This document shows positions 20,006 to 30,699 of a stretch of 64,000 bases of DNA, piece by piece; the stretch's first letter is position 1; the number at the start of each line of letters is the position of its first letter. This DNA is from Streptomyces sp. NBC_00091 (GTDB taxonomy: Bacteria; Actinomycetota; Actinomycetes; Streptomycetales; Streptomycetaceae). The stretch lies in assembly GCF_026343185.1 (NCBI RefSeq), contig NZ_JAPEMA010000001.1, positions 5,084,001 through 5,148,000 of the forward strand. The letters are read 5' to 3'. The notes beneath the pieces are model-generated. The model saw only the letters and a list, made by a program, of their open reading frames with translations, was not told where the DNA came from and searched no databases. Made by a program: the position numbers and the translations under genes.

Positions 20006-21712
20006 ATGACCGAGTATGGCCGGGGCGGCGGCTCCGAACCGTGGCACCCTGAGGATCCCCTGTACGGGGACCAGGGGTGGACCGCGCACCAGACCCAGCA
20101 GGGGCAGGTGCCCTACGGCGGCGACCCGCAGCAGCACTACGCGCAGCCGCAGGAGCCGCAGTACCAGCAGCAGTACGCCGGCCAGTACCCGCAGCAGTAC
20201 GCCGGGCAGGGCTACGCCGAGCAGGCCTACGCCCAGCAGGTCCAGCACCAGCAGATGCCCCAGCCCATGGCCCCCCAGCCCGTGTACGGCGACGGCCAGG
20301 GCTGGGACACCGGCCAGGGCCAGTACGCGGCCGCGGCCGTGCAGGCCGACCCGTACGCGGGCGCGGACCCGTACGCGCAGCAGGCCGTCGCGGCCTACCC
20401 CGGCGAGGCCCCCGACCTGTACACCACGGCCGAGGCCTACCCGCCGCCGCAGCCGCCCGGCCAGCGCCACCTGGAGCCGGAACGGGTCGAGGAGCCGCTG
20501 GACGAGGAGTCCGAGGAGCCGGAGGAGTCCTTCCTCGCCGCGGGCGGCCGCGGCTCCGACGACGGCGACGACCCGGCCGGGCGCGGCCGCCGAGGCGGCC
20601 GGGGCAAGGGCGGCAAACAGAAGAAGAAGCGCAGCGGCGCCGCCTGCCTGATCGCCGCCCTGGTGATCGTCGGCGTCGTCGGCGGTGGCGGCTACTACGG
20701 CTACTCCTACCTCAAGGAGCGCTTCGGGCCGACCGAGGACTTCGCCGGCGAGGGCTCCGGCGAGACGGTCGACGTCGAGATCCCCAAGAACGCGGGCCTG
20801 GGCCAGATGGGCCGGATCCTCAAGGAAGCCGGCGTGGTCGCCAGCGCCCAGGCCTTCGTCGACGCCGCCAACGCCAACCCCAGGGGCAAGTCCATCCAGC
20901 CCGGCGTCTACCCGATGAAGAAGAAGATGTCGGGTGCGGCCGCCGTCGCGCTGATGATCGACCCCAGCAAGCTGAACGTCCTCACCGTGGCCGAGGGCTG
21001 GCGCAACACCAGGGTCTACGAGGCGATCGACAAGAAGCTGGGCAAGCCGGAGGGCACCACCAAGGAGATCGCCCTGCGCGAGGGCAAGAACCTGGGCCTG
21101 CCGGCCTGGGCCGGCAACAACCCGAAGGTCGTGGACCCGCTCGAGGGCTTCCTGTACCCGGCGCGCTACGACCTCAGCAAGGACACCACTCCCGAGTCCC
21201 TGCTCAGGCAGATGGTCAAGAGCGCGTCCGACAAGTACGTCGAGCTGGGCGTCGAGGGCAAGGCCAAGGACCTGGGCCTGGAGAACCCGCTCCAGGTGGT
21301 CACGGTCGCCAGCCTCGTCAACGCCGAGGGCAAGAACCACGACGACTTCAGGAAGATGTCCGAGGTGGTCTACAACCGCCTCAAGAAGACCAACGACGTC
21401 ACGAACCAGCGGCTCCAGTTCGATTCGACGTACAACTACATCAAGAACCAGAGCGAGATCAACTTCAGCCTCAAGGAAGCCCAGAAGTTCGACAACCCCT
21501 ACAACACGCACTTCGTCAAGGGGTTGCCGCCGGGCCCGATCGGGAACCCCGGAACGGAAGCGCTGACCGCTACGCTCAACCCGGACCACGGCGGCTGGAT
21601 GTTCTTCGTGTCGGTCGACGGCGACAAGACGACCTTCACCAAGACCTACGAGGAGCACCAGAAGCTCGCCGACGAGTTCCAGGCACGGCAGAAGCAGAAG
21701 AACGGCGGGTAG
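20006..21712 (+). CDS. mltG: Endolytic peptidoglycan transglycosylase MltG
   Basis: Cleaves nascent glycan strands to set their length. 568 aa, longer than usual because of a Gln/Tyr/Pro/Ala-rich cytosolic extension (about 1-160, with repeated QYAGQYPQQYA-like units) and an acidic then basic linker. A transmembrane helix is at about 212-236, then a LysM-like region and the YceG/MltG catalytic domain. Family markers: SLVNAEGKNHDDFRKMSEVVYNRL with the catalytic Glu, LQFDSTYNYI, and PYNTHFVKGLPPGPIGNPG. Its position next to ruvX and aroE is conserved. The ribosome site GGGGACCG is modest. Confidence 0.95.
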   Translation: MTEYGRGGGSEPWHPEDPLYGDQGWTAHQTQQGQVPYGGDPQQHYAQPQEPQYQQQYAGQYPQQYAGQGYAEQAYAQQVQHQQMPQPMAPQPVYGDGQGWDTGQGQYAAAAVQADPYAGADPYAQQAVAAYPGEAPDLYTTAEAYPPPQPPGQRHLEPERVEEPLDEESEEPEESFLAAGGRGSDDGDDPAGRGRRGGRGKGGKQKKKRSGAACLIAALVIVGVVGGGGYYGYSYLKERFGPTEDFAGEGSGETVDVEIPKNAGLGQMGRILKEAGVVASAQAFVDAANANPRGKSIQPGVYPMKKKMSGAAAVALMIDPSKLNVLTVAEGWRNTRVYEAIDKKLGKPEGTTKEIALREGKNLGLPAWAGNNPKVVDPLEGFLYPARYDLSKDTTPESLLRQMVKSASDKYVELGVEGKAKDLGLENPLQVVTVASLVNAEGKNHDDFRKMSEVVYNRLKKTNDVTNQRLQFDSTYNYIKNQSEINFSLKEAQKFDNPYNTHFVKGLPPGPIGNPGTEALTATLNPDHGGWMFFVSVDGDKTTFTKTYEEHQKLADEFQARQKQKNGG

Positions 21713-21718
21713 CAGGAC

Positions 21719-22546
21719 ATGTCACGGATACGGGCCGCGGTGCTGGGTTCGCCCATCGAGCACTCCCTCTCACCGGTGCTGCACCGTGCCGCCTACCGGG
21801 AGCTCGGCCTCGACGACTGGTCCTACGACCGCTTCGAGACCGACGAGGCCGCGCTCCCCGCCTTCGTGGCCGGCCTCGGCCCCGAGTGGGCCGGGCTGTC
21901 GCTGACCATGCCGCTCAAGCGGGCGATCATCCCGCTGCTCGACGGGATCAGCGACACCGCCGCCTCGGTCGAGGCCGTCAACACGGTCGTGTTCACCGAG
22001 GACGGCCGGCGCCTGGGCGACAACACCGACATCCCCGGGATCGTCGCCGCCCTGCACGAGCGCGGCGTCGAGAAGGTGCCGTCCGCCGCCATCCTCGGGG
22101 CGGGGGCCACCGCCTCCTCGGCGCTCGCCGCCCTCGCGCGGATCTGCACCGGCGAGGTCACCGCGTACGTCCGCTCGCGCGCCCGGGCCGACGAGATGCT
22201 CCAGTGGGGCGAGCGGCTCGGCGTGCCCGTCCGTACGGCCGACTGGTCCGAGGCGGCGGGGGCGCTGACCGCGCCGCTGGTCATCGCCACCACCCCGGCG
22301 GGCGCCACGGACGAGCTGGCCCCCGCCGTGCCGGCCGCGCCCGGCACCCTCTTCGACGTCCTGTACGACCCCTGGCCCACCCCGCTGGCCGCCTCCTGGT
22401 CGCAGCGCGGCGGCACCCTCCTCGGCGGCCTCGACCTGCTCGTCCACCAGGCCGTGCTCCAGGTCGAGCAGATGACCGGCCGCACCCCGGGCCCCCTCGC
22501 CGCCATGCGGACCGCCGGCGAGGCGGCCCTGCGCGCCCGCCACTGA
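21719..22546 (+). CDS. aroE: Shikimate dehydrogenase
   Basis: NADPH-dependent reduction of 3-dehydroshikimate in aromatic amino acid synthesis. The 275-aa protein shows substrate-binding GSPIEHSLSP at the N-terminus, the catalytic Lys in LTMPLKRAI, the NTVV and DNTDIPG segments, a nucleotide-binding GAGATASSAL, and the C-terminal LYDPWPTPL. ATG at 21719 lies 6 bp after the mltG stop, with AGGAC overlapping the mltG stop region. It opens the aro run but is separated from aroC by 144 bp. Confidence 0.95.
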   Translation: MSRIRAAVLGSPIEHSLSPVLHRAAYRELGLDDWSYDRFETDEAALPAFVAGLGPEWAGLSLTMPLKRAIIPLLDGISDTAASVEAVNTVVFTEDGRRLGDNTDIPGIVAALHERGVEKVPSAAILGAGATASSALAALARICTGEVTAYVRSRARADEMLQWGERLGVPVRTADWSEAAGALTAPLVIATTPAGATDELAPAVPAAPGTLFDVLYDPWPTPLAASWSQRGGTLLGGLDLLVHQAVLQVEQMTGRTPGPLAAMRTAGEAALRARH

Positions 22547-22690
22547 CCCGGCGGGCGCGGGACTCCCAGTCCGTCAGCTGGACCGAGATCGGTCCGACGG
22601 CCCGGACATGGGAGGATTCGGGTACGGCGGGTCCGGTCCGCGCACCCGGGCGCGTCGTCGCAGTACCAGGCGCGAGCATGAGGAGCATCG

Positions 22691-23871
22691 TTGAGCAGGT
22701 TGCGTTGGCTGACCGCAGGAGAGTCGCACGGACCGGCACTGGTCGCGACGCTGGAGGGTCTTCCCGCCGGCGTCCCGGTCACCACCGCGCTGGTGGCCGA
22801 TCACCTGGCCCGGCGCCGACTCGGCTATGGCCGCGGTGCGCGGATGAAGTTCGAGCAGGACGAGATCACCTTCCTCGGCGGCGTCCGCCACGGTCTCTCG
22901 CAGGGTTCGCCGATCGCCGTCATGATCGGCAACACCGAGTGGCCCAAGTGGGAGACCGTCATGTCGGCCGACCCGGTCGACCCCTCGCTGCTCAAGGACA
23001 CCGGCCGTAACGCGCCGCTGACCCGCCCCCGCCCCGGCCACGCCGACCTCGCGGGCATGCAGAAGTACGGCTTCGACGAGGCCCGGCCGATCCTGGAGCG
23101 CGCCAGCGCCCGCGAGACCGCCGCCCGCGTCGCCCTCGGTGCCGTCGCCCGGTCCTTCATCAAGGAGGTCGCGGGCATCGAGATCGTCTCCCACGTGGTG
23201 GAACTGGCCGCGGCCAAGGCCCCGTACGGCGTCCTCCCGACCCCCGCCGACGTCGAGAAGCTCGACGCCGACCCGGTGCGCTGCCTCGACGCCGACGCGT
23301 CGAAGGCGATGGTCGCGGAGATCGACCAGGCCCACAAGGACGGCGACACCCTCGGCGGCGTCGTCGAGGTCCTCGCGTACGGCGTGCCCGTCGGCCTCGG
23401 CTCCCACGTCCACTGGGACCGCCGCCTCGACGCCCGCCTCGCCGCCGCGCTCATGGGCATCCAGGCCATCAAGGGCGTCGAGGTCGGCGACGGCTTCGAG
23501 CTGGCCCGCGTGCCCGGCTCCCAGGCCCACGACGAGATCGTCTCCACCCCCGAGGGCCTCAAGCGCACCTCCGGCCGCTCCGGCGGCACCGAGGGCGGCC
23601 TGACCACCGGCGAGCTGCTGCGCGTACGGGCCGCGATGAAGCCCATCGCGACCGTGCCGCGCGCCCTGGCCACCGTCGACGTGGCCACCGGTGAGGCGAC
23701 CGTCGCGCACCACCAGCGCTCCGACGTCTGTGCCGTGCCCGCCGCGGGCATCGTCGCCGAGGCCATGGTCGCGCTCGTGCTGGCCGACGCCGTGGTCGAG
23801 AAGTTCGGCGGCGACTCGGTCCCCGAGACCCGCCGCAACGTCCGCTCGTACCTCGACAACCTGCAGATCCG

Positions 23872-23875
<4 letters not shown>
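22691..23875 (+). CDS. aroC: Chorismate synthase
   Basis: Makes chorismate from EPSP using reduced FMN. 394 aa. Signatures: [18 protein letters not shown] near the N-terminus, [15 protein letters not shown], and [13 protein letters not shown] at the end. It starts with TTG at 22691, preceded by GAGGAG at optimal spacing. It overlaps aroK by four bases, so aroC-aroK-aroB-aroQ form a tight, translationally coupled set. Confidence 0.97.
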
Positions 23876-25915
<2,040 letters not shown>

Positions 25916-25961
25916 GATAACGTTCTCGCATCAGTCGCCTGAACGAGACGGAGTGGCGCGG

Positions 25962-26696
25962 ATGCAGCACGGAGTGGGGGGCTGGGGTCCGCCGGGACAG
26001 CAGCCGGTGGCACCCCCGCCGCCGCCGATACCCCCGGCGCAGGGCTGGCCGGTGACCCCGGTGCCCGACGCGACGGGGCACATACCGCTGCCTCCCGCCG
26101 TGGCGGCGTCGCCGGTTCCGCCCCCGCCCGGCACCGGCGGGGCCACGCTCGCCGTGCTGCTCATCGGCCCGGCGGGCGCCGGCAAGACGACCGTGGCCCG
26201 GCACTGGGCGGGCACCCGCCCGGTGCCGACCGCGCACATCAGCCTGGACGACGTCCGCGAGTGGGTCTGCTCGGGCTTCGCGGACCCGCAGGCCGGCTGG
26301 AACGAGCACTCCGAGGCCCAGTACCGCCTGGCCCGCCGCACCTGCGGCTTCGCGGCCCGCAACTTCCTGGCCAACGGGATCTCCTGCATCCTCGACGACG
26401 CCGTCTTCCCGGACCGGCCCGTGGTCGGGCTGGGCGGCTGGAAGCGGCACGTGGGGCCCGCGCTGCTGCCGGTCGTGCTGCTGCCCGGCCTGGAGGTCGT
26501 CCTGGACCGCAACGCGGCCCGCTCCGGCAACCGCCGGCTCTCCGACGAGGAAGTCGCCCGCATCCACGGCCGGATGGCGGGCTGGTACGGCTCGGGGCTG
26601 CCGATCATCGACAACACCCACCTGGACGTCGAGGGCACCGCGCGGGCCCTGGACGAGGCCCTCGCGCGTGCGCTGGCCGCGCCGGGGAACTGGTAG
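25962..26696 (+). CDS. P-loop kinase-like protein with proline-rich N-terminus
   Basis: 244 aa. Residues 1-65 are Pro/Gly-rich and disordered. A Walker A GPAGAGKTTVARHW at about residue 72 is followed by ISLDDVREWVCSGFADPQAGWN and a WNEHSEAQYRLARRTC helix, the pattern of the AAA_33/zeta-toxin/polynucleotide-kinase group. The DxxR-type region and a C-terminal VLDRNAARSGNRRLSDEEVARIHGRM (kinase-like lid) support an NTP-dependent kinase of unknown substrate. ATG at 25962 has GGAG 8 bases upstream; an in-frame GTG at 25953 is an alternative. It follows aroQ by 46 bp. Confidence 0.75.
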   Translation: MQHGVGGWGPPGQQPVAPPPPPIPPAQGWPVTPVPDATGHIPLPPAVAASPVPPPPGTGGATLAVLLIGPAGAGKTTVARHWAGTRPVPTAHISLDDVREWVCSGFADPQAGWNEHSEAQYRLARRTCGFAARNFLANGISCILDDAVFPDRPVVGLGGWKRHVGPALLPVVLLPGLEVVLDRNAARSGNRRLSDEEVARIHGRMAGWYGSGLPIIDNTHLDVEGTARALDEALARALAAPGNW

Positions 26697-26910
26697 GCCG
26701 GTACCAGCCCGCTGCGGGGGAGCGCCCGTGCGGCGCCGTTGCCGGGGCTCCGCCCCAGACCCCGCGCCTCGAACTCCCCCAGACTCCGTCCGGGGGGACC
26801 CCCAGGCCGGGCTGGAACGCCCCCACGGCAAACGCCGGCGGGCCGGAACGCCCCCACGTCCGGACGCGCTCGCCGGGCCGGATGCGCGGGGCGCTCGTAG
26901 GCTCGAAGAC
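26697..26910. repeat. Spacer with mosaic repeat modules
   Basis: 214 bp without a gene. It holds GGGGCTCCGCCCCAGACCCC and CGCGCCTCGAACTCC (26745-26775), then an imperfect CCCCCAGACTCCGTCCGGGGG hairpin module at 26776-26804 and a degraded AACGCCGGCGGGCC copy at about 26830. The same modules occur at 2418-2655, 46570-46764 and 57089-57192. The end of the spacer contains the -10 of the peptidase gene. Confidence 0.7.
26898..26903 (+). promoter_or_regulatory. -10 element for leaderless M24 peptidase transcript
   Basis: TAGGCT followed by seven bases (CGAAGAC) and the ATG at 26911. There is no ribosome site; a leaderless message is likely. No -35 was recognised. Confidence 0.45.
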
Positions 26911-28017
26911 ATGTCAGACGTGTACGCGGCCCGCAGGGGCCTGCTCCGCGAGCGCTGCGCAGCCGCGGGCAACTCCGCCGCACTGATCACGCGTCCGGCG
27001 AACGTCCGCTACCTCGCCGGGGCGTCCCCGCTGGGCGCCGTCCTGCTGGTCGGGCCCGCCGAGGACGTGCTGTTCTGCGCCGGCGCACCCACCGGCGAGG
27101 CGGACGAGGGGCGGCTGGACGAGGGGCTGCGGCTGTCCGTGCTGCCCACCCCGGGCGCCGACCCGGCCGTGGCCGCGGCCGATCTGGCCGCCGCCGGGCG
27201 GGCCGACTCCCTCGCCCTCGAGGAGCACCACCTCACCGTCGGCCGGCACCGGGCCGTGCACTCGGTGGCGCCCCGGCTGCGGCTGGCCGACCTCGGCACG
27301 GCCGTGGAACAGCAGAGGCTGGTCAAGGACGAGGAGGAGATCGCCTGCCTGCGGATCGCCGCCGAGATCGCCGACCAGGCCCTGGGCGAGCTGCTGGAGT
27401 CGATCCTCGTCGGCCGGACCGAACGCCACCTGGCGCTGGAGCTGGAGCGCCGCCTCGTCGACCACGGCGCGGACGGCCCCGCCTTCCCCACCTCCGTCGG
27501 CACCGGCCCGCACTCCGGCCGCTCCCGGCACCGGCCCTCGGACCGGCGGGTGGAGGAGGGCGACTTCCTCTCCGTCTGCCTCGGCGCGAACTACCGGGGC
27601 TACCGCTGCGAGATCGGCCGCACCTTCGTGATCGGCACCACCCCGGCCGACTGGCAGATCGAGCTGTACGACCTCGTCTTCGCCGCCCAGCGGGCCGGCC
27701 GCCAGGCGCTGCTGCCGGGCGCCGCGTACCGGGACGTGGACCACGCGGCACGGTCCGTACTGGATTCGGCCGGGCACGGTGAGGCCCTCGCCGGATGGAT
27801 GGGACACGGGGTCGGCCTCGAAATCGACGAGGACCCGCAGCTTGCACCTACGGCAATGGGTAAACTGGACGCTTGCGTGCCGGTCACCGTCGAACCGGGG
27901 GTTCACCTCCCCGGCCGGGGAGGTGTCCGGATCGATGACACGCTCGTCGTACGCCCCGAGGCGGACGGCGGTCCCGAGCTACTCACCATTACGACCAAGG
28001 AGCTGCTCGCGCTCTAG
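26911..28017 (+). CDS. M24 (Xaa-Pro aminopeptidase-like) protein with altered metal ligands
   Basis: 368 aa with creatinase-type N-domain and a C-terminal pita-bread fold. Conserved framework: [30 protein letters not shown]. Of the five dinuclear metal ligands of active Xaa-Pro peptidases, the first Asp is Cys223 (LSVCLGANY), the second Asp is Glu234 (RCEIGRTF), His299 and Glu328 are kept, and the last Glu is Asp342. The second His of the GLEIHE motif is also Asp. The enzyme may therefore use another metal or substrate, or be non-catalytic. It precedes efp by 59 bp, an order commonly seen for pepQ-efp. Confidence 0.82.
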   Translation: MSDVYAARRGLLRERCAAAGNSAALITRPANVRYLAGASPLGAVLLVGPAEDVLFCAGAPTGEADEGRLDEGLRLSVLPTPGADPAVAAADLAAAGRADSLALEEHHLTVGRHRAVHSVAPRLRLADLGTAVEQQRLVKDEEEIACLRIAAEIADQALGELLESILVGRTERHLALELERRLVDHGADGPAFPTSVGTGPHSGRSRHRPSDRRVEEGDFLSVCLGANYRGYRCEIGRTFVIGTTPADWQIELYDLVFAAQRAGRQALLPGAAYRDVDHAARSVLDSAGHGEALAGWMGHGVGLEIDEDPQLAPTAMGKLDACVPVTVEPGVHLPGRGGVRIDDTLVVRPEADGGPELLTITTKELLAL

Positions 28018-28076
28018 CCCGCCGCGGCGGGCTGTGCGCGCACCCGTGGTCTTCCAGTGCAGGAGATTCCGCAACC

Positions 28077-28643
28077 GTGGCTTCCACGAACGACCTCAAG
28101 AACGGCATGGTGCTCAAGCTCGACGGTGACCAGCTCTGGTCCGTCGTCGAGTTCCAGCACGTCAAGCCCGGCAAGGGCCCGGCCTTCGTGCGCACCAAGC
28201 TCAAGCACGTGCTCTCCGGCAAGGTCGTCGACAAGACCTTCAACGCCGGCACGAAGGTCGAGACGGCCACGATCGACCGCCGTGACATGCAGTTCTCGTA
28301 CATGGACGGCGAGTACTTCGTCTTCATGGACATGAGCACCTACGACCAGCTGATGGTCGACAAGAAGGCTGTCGGCGACGCCGCCAACTTCCTGATCGAG
28401 GGCTTCACCGCCTCCGTCGCCCAGCACGAGGGCGAGGTGCTCTACGTCGAGCTGCCGGCCGCCGTCGAGCTGACGATCGAGCAGACCGACCCGGGCGTCC
28501 AGGGCGACCGCTCCACCGGCGGCACCAAGCCCGCCACGCTGGAGACCGGCCACGAGATCCAGGTCCCGCTCTTCGTCACCACCGGCGAGAAGGTCAAGGT
28601 CGACACCCGCACCAGCGCCTACCTCGGCCGGGTGAGCAGCTAA
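28077..28643 (+). CDS. efp: Translation elongation factor P
   Basis: Relieves ribosome stalling at proline runs. 188 aa, three beta-barrel domains. The KOW-like N-domain contains [16 protein letters not shown]; the residue at the loop tip is Lys in the PGKGPA loop. C-domain signature: [32 protein letters not shown] at 28077, with CAGGAG about 10 bases upstream. nusB begins 2 bp after the stop, so efp and nusB are coupled. Confidence 0.97.
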   Translation: MASTNDLKNGMVLKLDGDQLWSVVEFQHVKPGKGPAFVRTKLKHVLSGKVVDKTFNAGTKVETATIDRRDMQFSYMDGEYFVFMDMSTYDQLMVDKKAVGDAANFLIEGFTASVAQHEGEVLYVELPAAVELTIEQTDPGVQGDRSTGGTKPATLETGHEIQVPLFVTTGEKVKVDTRTSAYLGRVSS

Positions 28644-28645
28644 CC

Positions 28646-29077
28646 GTGGCTGCCCGGAGCAACGCGCGCAAGCGCGCATTCCAGATCCTCTTCGAGGCCG
28701 ACCAGCGCGGGGTGTCCGTGCGCGAGGTCCTCGCGGACTGGATCCGCCACGCGCGGTCCGACGACCGGCAGCCGCCGGTCAGCGCCTTCACGATGGACCT
28801 CGTCGAGGGGTACGCCGACAAGGTGAACCGCATCGACGAGCTGATCATCACCTACGCCGTGGACTGGGACCTCGACCGCATGCCGGTCGTCGACCGGAAC
28901 ATCCTGCGGCTGGGTGCCTACGAGCTGATCTGGGTCGACGAGACCCCGGACGCCGTGGCGATCGACGAGGCCGTGCAGCTGGCCAAGGAGTTCTCCACGG
29001 ACGACTCGCCCTCGTTCGTGAACGGCCTCCTGGGCCGCTTCAAGGACCTGAAGCCGAGCCTGCGCCGGGGCGAGTAG
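28646..29077 (+). CDS. nusB: Transcription antitermination protein NusB
   Basis: RNA-binding antitermination factor for rRNA transcription, binding boxA with S10. 143 aa, all-helical: ARKRAFQILFEADQRG at the N-terminus, VDRNILRLGAYELIWVDETPDAVAIDEAVQLAKEF towards the C-terminus, FVNGLLGRF at the end. Starts with GTG at 28646. Convergent with bldD; two terminators lie between. Confidence 0.97.
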   Translation: MAARSNARKRAFQILFEADQRGVSVREVLADWIRHARSDDRQPPVSAFTMDLVEGYADKVNRIDELIITYAVDWDLDRMPVVDRNILRLGAYELIWVDETPDAVAIDEAVQLAKEFSTDDSPSFVNGLLGRFKDLKPSLRRGE

Positions 29078-29096
29078 CCCCACGAGGACCGGCTGA

Positions 29097-29135
29097 GCGG
29101 AGGGCCCGCGGCGCATCGCGCTGCGGGCCCTCCGC
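29097..29135 (+). terminator. Terminator of efp-nusB
   Basis: An 18-bp stem with one G-U pair (GCGGAGGGCCCGCGGCGC and its complement) and an ATC loop, 20 bases past the nusB stop; it is followed by CGTTCCGTT. Confidence 0.85.
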
Positions 29136-29178
29136 CGTTCCGTTCCGTCGGCGGCTTCTGTCGGTCGACCGACGAAAA

Positions 29179-29222
29179 ACCGGCGGGTGCCGGCGCCCTT
29201 CGGGGCACCGGCACCCGCCGGT
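29179..29222 (-). terminator. Terminator of bldD with U tract
   Basis: A 15-bp perfect outer stem (ACCGGCGGGTGCCGG and complement) plus four inner pairs after a C-A mismatch. Read on the minus strand it is followed by TTTTT (29179-29175), a classic intrinsic terminator for bldD. Confidence 0.9.
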
Positions 29223-29257
29223 AACGTTTCTGCTGAGCTGGGACGGAGCCCCTGGGA

Positions 29258-29758
29258 CTAGATGTCCTCGTGGGCCACGGCGCGACGCGCGTCGGCGTCC
29301 AGGACGCCCCAGCTGATGAGCTGCTCGGTCAGGACCGAGGGGGACTGGTCGTAGATCACGGCCAGGGTGCGCAGGTCGTCCTGGCGGATCGACAGCACCT
29401 TGCCGTTGTAGTCGCCACGCTGGCTCTGGATGGTCGCCGCGTAGCGCTGGAGCGGACCGGCCTTCTCGGCGGGGACTCCCGCCAGGCGCTCCAGGTCGAG
29501 GCGCAGCTTCGGCGGCGGCTCGGCCGCTCCGCCGGGGGTCGTGCCCGGCAGCAGCTCCTGGACCGGAACCCCGTAGAAGTCCGCCAGCTCGGCGAGACGC
29601 TGGACGGTCACGGCGCGGTCCCCGCGCTCGTAGGAACCGACCACCACGGCCTTCCAACGGCCCTGGGACTTCTCCTCGACACCGTGGAGGGAAAGGCCCT
29701 GCTGGGTGCGGATGGCGCGGAGCTTGGCCCCGAGCTGTTTGGCGTATTCGCTGGACAT
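29258..29758 (-). CDS. bldD: Developmental master regulator BldD (c-di-GMP-dependent repressor)
   Basis: DNA-binding repressor of sporulation genes during vegetative growth. 166 aa by my count. The N-terminal helix-turn-helix (about 9-70) includes AKLRAIRTQQGLSLHGVEEKS. The C-terminal domain carries the cyclic di-GMP signature RGD-x8-RQDD at residues 114-128, intact, so tetrameric c-di-GMP binding is expected. ATG at 29758 is preceded by GGGAG. The open frame extends upstream to 29830 but that part lacks a ribosome site and overlaps the operator region. A perfect BldD-consensus site lies 80 bp upstream. Confidence 0.97.
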   Translation of the reverse strand: MSSEYAKQLGAKLRAIRTQQGLSLHGVEEKSQGRWKAVVVGSYERGDRAVTVQRLAELADFYGVPVQELLPGTTPGGAAEPPPKLRLDLERLAGVPAEKAGPLQRYAATIQSQRGDYNGKVLSIRQDDLRTLAVIYDQSPSVLTEQLISWGVLDADARRAVAHEDI

Positions 29759-29836
29759 AACGCTCCCGGACGCTGTGACGCTGTAACGACATGGAGACCA
29801 TGCGGCTCCGCCGCGCGGCTGGTAACTCACTGTGAG

Positions 29837-29851
29837 GTTACGCAGCGTTAC
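29837..29851 (-). promoter_or_regulatory. BldD operator upstream of bldD
   Basis: The near-palindrome GTTACGCAGCGTTAC contains TTACGCAGCGTTA (29838-29850), which fits every fixed position of the BldD consensus TNACNCWGNGTNA. A weaker related sequence, AACTCACTGTGAGGTT, abuts it at 29824-29839, and a half site TGACGC lies at about 29775-29780. Autoregulation of bldD is established in S. coelicolor. Confidence 0.75.
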
Positions 29852-29962
29852 GTGGATGCGTCAAGCCGAATGCTCTTCCGCGCCCTCGTACGAGGGGCCC
29901 GGCCCGGGCCCGGTGCGGGGGTTCCCGCCTTCCCCTGGTACCGTGGACGGCGTACATCAGAC

Positions 29963-30007
29963 GTCCTTTAAGGTCCGTCCCGTGAGGCGGAGAAGGAGGT
30001 CCTTTTC
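29963..30007 (+). promoter_or_regulatory. Probable PyrR-binding leader covering the pyrR ribosome site
   Basis: A stem TCCGTCC (29974-29980) / GGCGGA (29986-29991) with a CGTGA loop, flanked by CCTT and AAGG able to pair, ends directly in the AGAAGGAGGT ribosome site. This fits the PyrR-binding hairpin pattern (GTCC...GTGAGGC...AAGGAG) described in actinobacterial pyr leaders, where PyrR with UMP blocks translation initiation. No separate terminator is seen, which agrees with translational rather than transcriptional attenuation. Confidence 0.65.
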
Positions 30008-30595
30008 ATGGACAGCCAGACTTCCCAGGTCTCGGCCGATGAAGCCATGCGCCCCGTTCTGGAGGCGCAGGACATCGCCCGGGTCCTGACGCGTATCGCC
30101 CACGAGATCGTCGAACGCGCCAAGGGCGCCGACGACGTGGTGCTCCTCGGCATCCCCACCCGCGGTGTGTACCTCGCCCGCCGGCTGGCCGCCAAGCTCG
30201 AGGAGATCACCGGGACGAAGATCCCGGTCGGATCCCTCGACATCACCATGTACCGGGACGACCTGCGCCTGAAGCCGGCGCGGGCGATCGGCCGCACCGA
30301 GATCCCCGGCGACGGCATCGACGGCCGCCTGGTGATCCTCCTCGACGACGTCCTCTTCTCCGGCCGCACCATCCGGGCCGCCCTGGACGCCCTCGGCGCC
30401 ATCGGCCGCCCCCGCGCCGTCCAGCTCGCGGTCCTCGTCGACCGCGGCCACCGCGAACTTCCCATCCGCGCCGACTACGTGGGCAAGAACCTGCCCACCT
30501 CGCTGCGGGAGACCGTCAAGGTCCAGCTCCAGGAGGAGGACGGCCGCGACGCCGTACTGCTCGGCCAGCGGACCGCCCAGGCAGCAGGGCAGTAG
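30008..30595 (+). CDS. pyrR: Bifunctional pyr operon regulator PyrR / uracil phosphoribosyltransferase
   Basis: Binds pyr mRNA in response to uridine nucleotides and has UPRTase activity. 195 aa. The PRPP loop [17 protein letters not shown] is at about residues 112-128, and basic residues for RNA binding lie around [15 protein letters not shown]. Strong ribosome site AAGGAGGT. First gene of the pyrimidine operon. A 104-bp gap with a hairpin follows before pyrB. Confidence 0.96.
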   Translation: MDSQTSQVSADEAMRPVLEAQDIARVLTRIAHEIVERAKGADDVVLLGIPTRGVYLARRLAAKLEEITGTKIPVGSLDITMYRDDLRLKPARAIGRTEIPGDGIDGRLVILLDDVLFSGRTIRAALDALGAIGRPRAVQLAVLVDRGHRELPIRADYVGKNLPTSLRETVKVQLQEEDGRDAVLLGQRTAQAAGQ

Positions 30596-30606
30596 CCCCC
30601 ACGCGT

Positions 30607-30629
30607 ACGGGACCCCCCGGGGGGCCCGT
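30607..30629 (+). terminator. Weak hairpin between pyrR and pyrB
   Basis: ACGGG-A-CCCCCC / GGGGGG CCCGT, 11 pairs with a bulged A, and no loop bases unless inner pairs open. It may reduce read-through or just stabilise an mRNA end. No U tract. Confidence 0.4.
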
Positions 30630-30699
30630 GCCGAGGCCTGCCCTGCCCGCATCACCGTCAGCCCCGCCTGCCTGCCCTCCCGACTTACGGAGCACCCAG

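Noticed and set aside
22580..22595. GGACCG-AGAT-CGGTCC inverted repeat before aroC
   Set aside because: Arms of only 6 bp in very GC-rich DNA; no supporting context, so not listed as an operator.
20077..23010. Plus-strand open frame of about 977 codons across mltG and aroE
   Set aside because: Arg/Gly/Ala-rich out-of-frame reading of mltG, aroE and part of aroC, all of which are well supported in other frames.
27842..27866. TTGCAC and TAAACT inside the 3' end of the M24 peptidase gene as an efp promoter
   Set aside because: The spacer is only 13 bp, too short for a standard promoter.
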